Shown: one piece after another, positions 1-5,244 of the stretch | How the letters are laid out: every line of letters begins with the position of its first letter | Position numbering within the stretch: the first letter of the stretch is position 1 | From: Desulfosarcina sp. | Lineage (GTDB): Bacteria > Desulfobacterota > Desulfobacteria > Desulfobacterales > Desulfosarcinaceae | DNA length: 5,244 nucleotides | Assembly (NCBI GenBank): GCA_018224455.1 | Contig: JAGTUY010000385.1 | Location: 1 to 5,244 of the forward strand | Direction of reading: 5' to 3' | Position numbers and translations under genes: made by a program | The notes under the pieces: model-generated | Told to the model about the DNA's origin: nothing | What the model saw: only the letters and a program-made list of their open reading frames with translations | Database searches by the model: none

Positions 1-854
1 CACCAATAAAAACGATAATCCCTGCATGGGCTATCCTTGCGCTCCTGCTCGTCACGGCAGCCACATCCGGCCCGGCCGTTGCCTACGTTCTTGAGGGGCC
101 CCATGTCCTCGAGCTCAGCGCCGAGGCCATGGGTACCATCGCCGCCCTTCAGGCCAATCAGAAACTGCTGATTTATCCGCAGAGCACGGAATCGGCACCG
201 GCTGTCTATGATGAAACCGCCACCTATGTGATGCCGGAGCGGTTTCGTTCGGATATCGTTTCCGATCAGGTTCAGCGAACCCACCTGGTGTTTGCCGACA
301 GTTCGATAACGGTGATCGACGGCCGGATGGCCGTGGGTGAAGACCCTTTCGATATCTACCAGCAACTGCTGCGAAGCCGGACCCGGTCGCGCCTGATGCG
401 AACCCTCAACCGGCTGGGGGTCGAGACGGCCATATCCAGCCTCGGGCGGCTTGAAGAAACCGTGGTGTTCGTCCTGGGCGCCCGTTATCCCGATGAATCC
501 GTATCCCAACTGGCCATCGACAAGGAGACCTTTCTCCCCGTTCGTCTGCTGCTGGTGGACCGCGGGATGGCTGGCGCCGACAGGCACCTGGAGTTTTTTT
601 ACCGGAGCTGGCGCAAGGTCCAGAGCGGATGGTTCCCTTTCCAGGTCGATTTTTTCATCAACGGTCGCCTTGCCCGGGAGATCCGGGTGGCCGATCTTCG
701 CATCAATCCGTCCATCCCGGCAGACCTGATGGATATGGAGGCCTTGAAAGCAGCGGCTGCGCGAAGCGATGCCGATACACCCCAGGCACAAAAGCAGCAA
801 GCGGTGGACGCGGTTCAACAGGCGGTCCAGGACTTTCGCAAAAAATTTGAATAG
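1..854 (+). CDS. Exported envelope protein of unknown function, 5'-truncated (possibly LolA-like fold)
   Basis: The reading frame is open from the left edge (first full codon at 3) to TAG at 852-854, giving 283 visible residues. No in-frame start lies before the ATG at 129, and starting there would remove a clear signal peptide, so the true start is outside the window. The visible N-terminus has a hydrophobic core (AWAILALLLVTAA) followed by GPAVA|YVLEG, a good signal peptidase I site with cleavage expected after base 83. There is no lipobox cysteine. The mature part alternates short charged and aromatic strands (YVMPERFRSDIV, VFVLGARYPDES, LAIDKETFLPVRLLLVD, LEFFYRSW, GWFPFQVDFFINGRLAREIRV). 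This looks like the beta-sheet pattern of outer-membrane lipoprotein-sorting (LolA/LolB-like) proteins, which suggests a periplasmic or outer-membrane-associated lipid-handling role. The C-terminal 35 residues are Ala/Gln/Lys-rich and probably helical. I recall similar hypothetical proteins in Desulfobacterales. The existence of the gene is secure; the fold is inference and no function is assigned. Confidence 0.85.
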   Translation, partial: PIKTIIPAWAILALLLVTAATSGPAVAYVLEGPHVLELSAEAMGTIAALQANQKLLIYPQSTESAPAVYDETATYVMPERFRSDIVSDQVQRTHLVFADSSITVIDGRMAVGEDPFDIYQQLLRSRTRSRLMRTLNRLGVETAISSLGRLEETVVFVLGARYPDESVSQLAIDKETFLPVRLLLVDRGMAGADRHLEFFYRSWRKVQSGWFPFQVDFFINGRLAREIRVADLRINPSIPADLMDMEALKAAAARSDADTPQAQKQQAVDAVQQAVQDFRKKFE

Positions 855-871
855 CCGGTTTTCCAAACCGG
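855..871 (+). terminator. Hairpin directly after the stop codon of the exported-protein gene; weak terminator or 3'-end stabiliser
   Basis: CCGGTTT (855-861) and AAACCGG (865-871) form a perfect 7-bp stem with a TCC loop, starting on the base after the TAG stop. No T-tract follows (TCAAATATGG), so this is not a canonical intrinsic terminator. It could stabilise the 3' end of the mRNA or mark a Rho-dependent end. The stem is seen directly; its role is inferred. Confidence 0.35.
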
Positions 872-906
872 TCAAATATGGTACAGGCAGTCGCAACTCA
901 CCGCAC

Positions 907-936
907 TTGCCGACGATGGGCCGGTTAATTTAAAAT
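907..936 (+). promoter_or_regulatory. Candidate sigma70-type promoter
   Basis: TTGCCG (907-912) resembles the -35 consensus and TAAAAT (931-936) the -10 consensus, separated by 18 bases, in an AT-rich pocket (TTAATTTAAAATAACA). Transcription would begin near 943 and run through the stem-loops at 978-1040. It could drive either a small RNA or a leader of about 375 nt for pyrG. This is a sequence match only, and promoter calls by eye are error-prone. Confidence 0.35.
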
Positions 937-977
937 AACATGTTCAGGCGGTGTAAGTCCGGGTAGGCGTATAGCTT

Positions 978-1010
978 GTTCCCTGAAATAATCAGCAATT
1001 GTCAGGGAAC
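978..1010 (+). other. Perfect 9-bp stem-loop in intergenic DNA
   Basis: GTTCCCTGA (978-986) is exactly complementary to TCAGGGAAC (1002-1010). Three further pairs (987-989 with 998-1000) can form if G1001 bulges out. No T-run follows on either strand, so it is not an obvious terminator. It lies about 35 nt downstream of the start predicted from the candidate promoter at 907-936, so it could belong to a transcribed leader or small RNA. As a DNA dyad it could equally be a protein-binding site. Confidence 0.5.
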
Positions 1011-1021
1011 ACCTGACGGCG

Positions 1022-1040
1022 CATCCTGGCCTGCAGGATG
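1022..1040 (+). other. Perfect 7-bp stem-loop in intergenic DNA
   Basis: CATCCTG (1022-1028) pairs exactly with CAGGATG (1034-1040) around a five-base loop, GCCTG. It follows the 978-1010 stem by only 11 bases, and an A/G-rich stretch (AAGAAGAGAA) then leads into the mosaic palindrome. No T-tract follows. The two consecutive perfect stems make a compact structured segment. I recognise no known RNA family in it. Confidence 0.45.
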
Positions 1041-1048
1041 AAGAAGAG

Positions 1049-1174
1049 AATATCCAATGTCGAACAAGGAACCGCAGAATATCGAAGGGAAGGCATACTG
1101 TCTATTTTTTATCGCCATCACGAAGTGATTCCTTCCTTCGACATTCGATATTGGATATTGGACATTCTGCGGTT
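1049..1174. repeat. Mosaic intergenic palindromic repeat (TTCGATATTGG-type modules)
   Basis: Two arms surround a centre of about 37 bases (1094-1130), which carries its own small hairpin ATCAC-GAA-GTGAT (1117-1129). The inner stem pairs 1082-1093 with 1131-1141 with one bulged base. AACCGCAGAAT (1070-1080) pairs perfectly with ATTCTGCGGTT (1164-1174). A third module, 1049-1064 (AATATCCAATGTCGAA), is complementary to 1144-1159 (TTCGATATTGGATATT) at 15 of 16 positions, and the exception is a possible G-U pair. The modules are in different order in the two arms, so the 11-bp and 16-bp outer pairings cannot both form. The right arm also contains a direct tandem GATATTG repeat (1147-1153, 1154-1160). 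I believe similar elements are dispersed in Desulfobacterales genomes, which would make this a non-coding repetitive element. The dispersal is recall and cannot be tested from one copy. Confidence 0.7.
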
Positions 1175-1188
1175 TGTTTTTCATGCAG

Positions 1189-1231
1189 TCACGAAGCCAT
1201 GGCAATTATTTTACATTCGACGATGGACATT
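1189..1231. repeat. Possible decayed partial copy of the mosaic repeat
   Basis: Three short words from the preceding element recur in the same order: TCACGAAG (1118-1125 and 1189-1196), ACATTCGA (1141-1148 and 1213-1220) and GGACATT (1160-1166 and 1225-1231). The first two are 15 and 16 bases apart in the respective copies. The tandem GATATTG stretch is shortened to CGAT in the second copy. This suggests an old partial duplication that extends the repeat region towards pyrG. The shared words are short, so chance is not excluded. Confidence 0.35.
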
Positions 1232-1264
1232 AACCTTTTAAGTATCGGTATTGAAGGTTAATAC
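1231..1264 (+). promoter_or_regulatory. Overlapping dyads upstream of pyrG; possible operator or leader structure
   Basis: TAACCTT (1231-1237) is an exact inverted match to AAGGTTA (1254-1260). The overlapping GTATT (1248-1252) and AATAC (1260-1264) form a second, mutually exclusive pair. They lie 55-88 bases before the pyrG start, where an operator or leader hairpin could act. No convincing -35/-10 pair is visible nearby. The symmetry is seen directly; regulation is inference. Confidence 0.3.
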
Positions 1265-1284
1265 GACAGTTCTCCAATACCCGC

Positions 1285-1296
1285 TTGCCCGGGCAA
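1285..1296. promoter_or_regulatory. 12-bp perfect palindrome TTGCCCGGGCAA before the pyrG ribosome-binding site
   Basis: TTGCCCGGGCAA is self-complementary over 12 bases and is followed by an A-tract (1295-1301). It ends 22 bases before the pyrG start codon, only ten bases before the Shine-Dalgarno TGAGG (1307-1311). It is not an intrinsic terminator on either strand, because no T-run follows the dyad in either direction. It could be a repressor site or an RNA stem near the ribosome-binding site. I cannot match it to a named regulator. Confidence 0.3.
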
Positions 1297-1318
1297 AAAA
1301 ATCGGCTGAGGTTTTTCT

Positions 1319-2977
1319 ATGGGGTATGACACCAAGTACATTTTCGTAACCGGAGGGGTTCTCTCATCCCTGGGCAAGGGCCTGGCATCGGCCTCCATCG
1401 GCGCGCTGCTGGAAAGCCGGGGACTGACGGTCACCATCCAGAAGCTGGACCCGTATATCAACGTGGATCCGGGGACCATGAATCCTTTTCAGCACGGGGA
1501 AGTATTCGTCACCGATGACGGCACCGAAACCGATCTTGACCTGGGGCATTACGAGCGCTTCACCAATGCCAAACTGGGCAAGGACAACAACTTCACCACG
1601 GGGAAAATATACCACAGCGTCATCACCAAGGAACGCCGGGGAGAATACCTGGGCGGCACGGTGCAGGTCATCCCCCATATTACCGACGAGATCAAAGACA
1701 GCATCCGCAAGGCATCCAGTGACGTGGATGTGGTCATTGTGGAGATCGGCGGCACCATCGGCGACATCGAAAGCCTCCCCTTTCTAGAAGCCATCCGCCA
1801 GTTTCACAACGATGCGGGCAAGGCAAACGTCATTTATATCCACCTGACCCTGGTGCCCTACATCGGCACCGCCGGGGAAGTGAAAACCAAACCCACCCAG
1901 CACAGCGTCAAGGAACTGCGCAGCATCGGCATCCAGCCGGACATCCTCTTGTGCCGCACCGACCGCATGCTCAGCCCCGACATCAAGGCCAAGATTGCCA
2001 TGTTCTGCAATGTGGGTGCGGATGCGGTAATCACGGCCAAGGACGTCAACTGCATCTATGAAGTTCCCCTGCTCTTTCACCAGGAGGGGCTGGACAACAA
2101 AATCGTCGAACTGCTCAACATCTGGACCCGCGCACCCCGTCTGGAAAACTGGGAGACCCTTTGCCGACAGATGAACGACCCCGCTCACGAGGTCACCATC
2201 GCCATCGTCGGCAAATATGTGGATCTCACCGAATCCTACAAGAGCCTCAACGAAGCCCTGATCCACGGTGGCATCCCCAGCCGGGCCAGGGTCAACCTGA
2301 AATTCGTGGACTCGGAGACCATCGATGCCAATACCTGCAGCCTGAGCCTGGAAGGGGTGGACGGCGTGCTGGTACCGGGCGGTTTCGGTTCACGCGGTGT
2401 GGAAGGCAAGATCTGCTCCGCCCGGTATGCCCGGGAAAATCAGATACCCTATTTCGGCATCTGCCTGGGCATGCAGATCGCCGTCATCGAATTCGCCAGG
2501 AACCTGGCCGGACTCGACCGGGCCAACAGCACTGAATTCGACCCGAACACCCCCCATCCGGTGATCTATCTCATGGAAGAGTGGTTCGACGACAAATCCG
2601 GAACCATCCAGCAGCGAGACATCCACTCGGACAAGGGTGGCACCATGCGCCTGGGTGCGTACCCCTGCAAGCTGGAAAAGGACACCATCGCCTACCGGGC
2701 ATATGGCAAGGAAACCATTGCCGAACGGCATCGCCACCGTTTTGAATTCAACAACGCCTACATGGAGCAGTTAAAAAAAGCCGGCCTGAAGATATCCGGC
2801 ATCGCCCCGTCGGGCGAATTGGTGGAGATCGTGGAAATCGATAATCACCCGTGGTTCCTGGGATGCCAGTTCCATCCGGAATTTAAATCCCGACCCATGA
2901 CCCCCCACCCCCTGTTCCGCAGCTTCATCGCCGCAGCCTTGAAGTATTCGGGAAACCGGGAGATAAAAAAGAAGTGA
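1319..2977 (+). CDS. pyrG: CTP synthase (glutamine-hydrolysing)
   Basis: This enzyme makes CTP from UTP, ATP and glutamine in the cytoplasm, the last step of de novo pyrimidine nucleotide synthesis. The 552-residue product is full length (about 545 in E. coli). Residues 1-270 are the amidoligase domain, with the P-loop-like SSLGKG (16-21), DPYINVDPGTMNP (44-56), the conserved acidic residues D74 and E142, and the UTP/CTP-binding loop GEVKTKPTQ (186-194). Residues from about 290 form the class I glutamine amidotransferase domain: LVPGGFG (351-357), nucleophile Cys382 in FGICLGMQ, the RHRHR segment (470-474), and His519/Glu521 in FHPEF. All key residues are present. The start is set by TGAGG (1307-1311) seven bases before ATG, and an in-frame TGA at 1307-1309 rules out any nearby upstream start. 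The gene has no same-strand partner downstream and ends at its own terminator, so it is probably monocistronic. No GGGC-type initially transcribed region, as used in Bacillus-like pyrG control, is evident. Confidence 0.98.
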   Translation: MGYDTKYIFVTGGVLSSLGKGLASASIGALLESRGLTVTIQKLDPYINVDPGTMNPFQHGEVFVTDDGTETDLDLGHYERFTNAKLGKDNNFTTGKIYHSVITKERRGEYLGGTVQVIPHITDEIKDSIRKASSDVDVVIVEIGGTIGDIESLPFLEAIRQFHNDAGKANVIYIHLTLVPYIGTAGEVKTKPTQHSVKELRSIGIQPDILLCRTDRMLSPDIKAKIAMFCNVGADAVITAKDVNCIYEVPLLFHQEGLDNKIVELLNIWTRAPRLENWETLCRQMNDPAHEVTIAIVGKYVDLTESYKSLNEALIHGGIPSRARVNLKFVDSETIDANTCSLSLEGVDGVLVPGGFGSRGVEGKICSARYARENQIPYFGICLGMQIAVIEFARNLAGLDRANSTEFDPNTPHPVIYLMEEWFDDKSGTIQQRDIHSDKGGTMRLGAYPCKLEKDTIAYRAYGKETIAERHRHRFEFNNAYMEQLKKAGLKISGIAPSGELVEIVEIDNHPWFLGCQFHPEFKSRPMTPHPLFRSFIAAALKYSGNREIKKK

Positions 2978-3011
2978 GCATTGCCACCTGTCGTTGCAGA
3001 AAGCACGATCA

Positions 3012-3049
3012 CAGGCGCGAATGGAAACGCATTCGCGCCTGCTTTTTTT
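3012..3049 (+). terminator. Intrinsic terminator of pyrG
   Basis: CAGGCGCGAATG (3012-3023) and CATTCGCGCCTG (3030-3041) form a perfect, GC-rich 12-bp stem with a six-base GAAACG loop, followed by C and seven T residues (3043-3049). It begins 35 bases after the pyrG stop, in the 85-bp gap between two convergent genes. On the minus strand the hairpin lies about 21 bases past the kinase stop codon but is followed by TGATCGTGC rather than a T-run. It is therefore a good terminator for pyrG and at best a weak one for the kinase. Confidence 0.92.
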
Positions 3050-3062
3050 CATTCCATGACGG

Positions 3063-5244
3063 TTAGCCGTTCAGGATTTCATCGATTTTCCGCGACAGGT
3101 CCTCAAGGTTGTAAGGCTTTTGGATAAACCCGTTGCACCCCCGGTCCATCAAGGTAATGGCCTGGCTGTCGATACTGTATCCGCTTGCCAACAGGACTTT
3201 TGCACCGGTGTTGATCTGCCTGAGCATGTTGAATGTGTCGCTGCCACTGGCACCCGGCATAATCAGGTCAAGAACAACCAGATCGATGTCGTCGGCGCTT
3301 TTCCGGTAAACCGATATGGCTTCGTCGCCATTTCGGGCCGCGAGGGTCTTGTAGCCCATCTTCCCGATCATCTCCGTACCGATCTCGAGGACCATATCTT
3401 CGTCATCCACGACCAGTATCGTTCCCTTGCCGAACTTGATGGTTGTGTCGCCGTTGACCCCATCGGGGATCTTGCTTTCCGAGACCGGCAGATAAATGCT
3501 AAATGTCGTTCCCTGACCGATTTCCGACGCCACGTCGATATAGCCGGCATGCGATTTGATGATGCCATAGGCGGATGCCAGTCCCAGGCCCGTGCCCCGT
3601 CCCATCTCCTTGGTGGTAAAAAAAGGATCAAAAATGCGCTTTTGCGTTTCAGCATCCATGCCGTGGCCCGTGTCCGTGACCTGAAGCAGGACATAGCGGC
3701 CGGATTCCATTCTATATGGCTTTTTCCCGATCTCGCTGCGGTTGACGATTGACGTGTCCAGCCGGATGTCTCCGCCGTCAGGCATGGCATCCGCCGCGTT
3801 GATGAAAAGGTTGAATAAAACCTGCTCGACCTGGGATCGATCAATTTCAACCGGCCCCGCAGTCGATGATAAATTCATCTCTATGGCAATATCCTTGCGG
3901 GTTCGACCGAATATGTCGACGCTGTCTTTAACGATTGTGTTTAAATCGACGATCTTGATTTCGAATTTGCCCTGGCGCGCGTACCCGAGCAGTTGGCGGG
4001 TAAGCTGTGAACCGCTCTGGATCAGTTGTTCGACTTTTTTAAGCTTTTCATAATGCGGGCTGTTGATTTCCGTATCGAGCAGCATGATCGATACATTGCC
4101 CAACATGCCCATCATCAAATTATTGAAATCGTGGGCGAGCCCCCCGGCCAGGGTGCCAATGGCTTCCATGCGCTGGGCAAGCTGGAGCTGATTCTCCATT
4201 TTCTTTCGTTCGTTGATATCGATGAGGCTACCTTCGACATAAAGAATGGCACCATCTTTGTTCCTGACGGTTCGTGAATGATTCTCGACCCAGAGTACGG
4301 ATTGGTCATAACGGCGCATCTTGACTTCATGGACATTTTCCACGCCGGACCGCTCGATGATCGATTTCCATTTCGAGCGGTCTACCGGCTGGGCATATAT
4401 TTCTTCCGCTTTTTTGGATAGGAACTTCGCTTTGGAAGGATATCCGAGCATTCTGACCAGCGTGGGATTGGCATCGATGATACGGCCGTCGAACGCCGTT
4501 CGATAAAGGCCAACGGGAACGCCGTCGAACAATCCCCGGAAATGGGCTTCACTTTCCGTCAATGATTGTTGGGCCAGTTTCAGTTCAGAAACCCGATATT
4601 CAAGGTCCTTGAAGAGTTTTTGCAACTGGCGCCGCATCGACTCGAAAGAACGTGCCAGCACCCCCATCTCATCTTTTCGATTGATTAATGAAGGCTCGAT
4701 GTCTGCTTCCCAATGCCCGTCCCCGAAATTTTCAGCGGCCGTGGCCATGGTTACAATGGGCAGCATATAGTGGCGTGCGGATCGCCGACCGATCAGATAG
4801 ACGCTCAGGAACGTGACCAAAAAGAACAGGGCCATGAGAATCCCGGCAACCAGTAACTGGTCGGCCAGAAAAGCATTGAAATTGGCGATTATTGCGGCTT
4901 CTTTCTGTGCCATCACCGCAGCGGGAGCCGAAAATGCATCAATGGTGGTCGTGGCTGCAACCATGAGGGTTTTTCCCCGAAAGGGCACGTCTACCGGTGA
5001 CATGACCATATATTTTTTCCGAACGGAGCCATCGGGTTCGATCCAGTCGTAATAACCGGAGACCTCTTTGCCCGACAGGGAGCGCTTGAAGATAACCCAC
5101 CATGACGGGATTTCCGCGGATAAAAAATCCATCTTTCGATTGGTCAGATCTGGATTTGGATGGATGCGCATAATCCCGGTTCCGGCTTCATACAAGCACA
5201 CATACCCATTTTGCCCGACCGACTGCATGGCAATGGCCTGGAAG
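3063..5244 (-). CDS. Membrane-bound hybrid sensor histidine kinase (Cache-HAMP-PAS-HisKA-HATPase-REC), 5'-truncated
   Basis: The frame is open to the right edge. Reading inward gives FQAIA before the Met at 5226-5228, so that Met is internal and the N-terminus is outside the window. Residues below are counted from it (721 to the TAA at 3063-3065). Residues 1-100 look like the C-terminal part of a periplasmic Cache sensor (GQNGYVCLYE, RIHPNPDL, SGYYDW). A transmembrane helix spans about 125-147, followed by HAMP (about 148-205), a coiled-coil linker and PAS (about 226-340). HisKA has H366 in GGLAHDFNN, the HDFNN type seen in CckA-like and HPK4 kinases. HATPase_c has the N box (N477 in NAADA), G1 (DTGHGMD, 519-525), F box (FDPFFTT) and G2 (GRGTGLGL, 543-550). 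The receiver has D608/D609, phosphoacceptor D654, S682 and K704. The protein should sense a small extracellular ligand, autophosphorylate H366 and pass phosphate to D654. With no output domain, a separate Hpt protein or regulator is expected, but none is visible. The ligand and target are unknown. Confidence 0.95.
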   Translation of the reverse strand, partial: FQAIAMQSVGQNGYVCLYEAGTGIMRIHPNPDLTNRKMDFLSAEIPSWWVIFKRSLSGKEVSGYYDWIEPDGSVRKKYMVMSPVDVPFRGKTLMVAATTTIDAFSAPAAVMAQKEAAIIANFNAFLADQLLVAGILMALFFLVTFLSVYLIGRRSARHYMLPIVTMATAAENFGDGHWEADIEPSLINRKDEMGVLARSFESMRRQLQKLFKDLEYRVSELKLAQQSLTESEAHFRGLFDGVPVGLYRTAFDGRIIDANPTLVRMLGYPSKAKFLSKKAEEIYAQPVDRSKWKSIIERSGVENVHEVKMRRYDQSVLWVENHSRTVRNKDGAILYVEGSLIDINERKKMENQLQLAQRMEAIGTLAGGLAHDFNNLMMGMLGNVSIMLLDTEINSPHYEKLKKVEQLIQSGSQLTRQLLGYARQGKFEIKIVDLNTIVKDSVDIFGRTRKDIAIEMNLSSTAGPVEIDRSQVEQVLFNLFINAADAMPDGGDIRLDTSIVNRSEIGKKPYRMESGRYVLLQVTDTGHGMDAETQKRIFDPFFTTKEMGRGTGLGLASAYGIIKSHAGYIDVASEIGQGTTFSIYLPVSESKIPDGVNGDTTIKFGKGTILVVDDEDMVLEIGTEMIGKMGYKTLAARNGDEAISVYRKSADDIDLVVLDLIMPGASGSDTFNMLRQINTGAKVLLASGYSIDSQAITLMDRGCNGFIQKPYNLEDLSRKIDEILNG

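Noticed and set aside
129..131. ATG at 129 as the true start of the first gene
   Set aside because: The frame is open upstream and encodes a convincing signal peptide and cleavage site that this start would delete.
1002..1205. 67-codon open frame on the - strand in the intergenic region
   Set aside because: It is the mirror of the same repeat, with no ribosome-binding site or recognisable product.
1049..1231. CRISPR array
   Set aside because: The repeats are inverted and mosaic with irregular spacing; there are no regularly spaced identical direct repeats and no cas genes.
1038..1241. 67-codon open frame on the + strand in the intergenic region
   Set aside because: It runs through the palindromic repeat, has no Shine-Dalgarno, and its translation shows no protein-like pattern.
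1285..1301. Palindrome plus A-tract as an intrinsic terminator
   Set aside because: On the + strand A's, not T's, follow the dyad; on the - strand the T's precede it. Neither orientation gives a terminator.
1784..2266. 160-codon minus-strand frame inside pyrG
   Set aside because: It lies wholly opposite the conserved CTP synthase reading frame, which fully explains the sequence; it is a codon-bias shadow.
3120..3752. 210-codon plus-strand frame opposite the kinase
   Set aside because: It is antisense to the intact HATPase and receiver domains and has no domain of its own; a shadow frame.
5226..5228. Met at 5226-5228 as the start of the kinase
   Set aside because: The frame stays open to the window edge with Cache-like residues before it, and starting here would cut a Cache domain and remove the first membrane helix expected for this architecture.

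Overview
The window looks like a chromosomal segment from a GC-rich Gram-negative bacterium. I favour the Desulfobacterota (Desulfobacterales-type sulfate reducers). The basis is the general character of the exported protein, the large Cache/PAS hybrid kinase, and an intergenic palindrome built from TTCGATATTGG-like units, which I associate with that lineage. The taxonomic call is inference from recall, not a database result. I see no phage, transposase, CRISPR or toxin genes, and no frank sign of horizontal transfer.

Layout. Positions 1-854 (+) hold the 3' part of a gene for a Sec-exported envelope protein; its start codon lies left of the window. Positions 855-1318 form a gene-free, more AT-rich stretch packed with dyad symmetry. 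In order it holds a hairpin directly after the stop codon, a plausible sigma70 promoter, two small perfect stem-loops, a long mosaic palindromic repeat with a possible decayed second copy, and two short dyads just upstream of the next gene. Positions 1319-2977 (+) encode a complete CTP synthase (pyrG), closed by a strong intrinsic terminator at 3012-3049. Positions 3063-5244 (-) hold most of a membrane-bound hybrid sensor histidine kinase (Cache-TM-HAMP-PAS-HisKA-HATPase-REC), transcribed towards pyrG; its N-terminus lies right of the window.

The three genes show no evident shared pathway. pyrG is the last step of de novo pyrimidine nucleotide synthesis and seems to be transcribed alone. The kinase is an environmental sensor whose partners are outside the window. 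The exported protein has no assigned function. The most unusual material is the intergenic DNA. The mosaic palindrome has arms that carry the same modules in different order, and a promoter-plus-stem-loop arrangement at 907-1040 could be a small RNA or a leader, although neither matches a family I can name.
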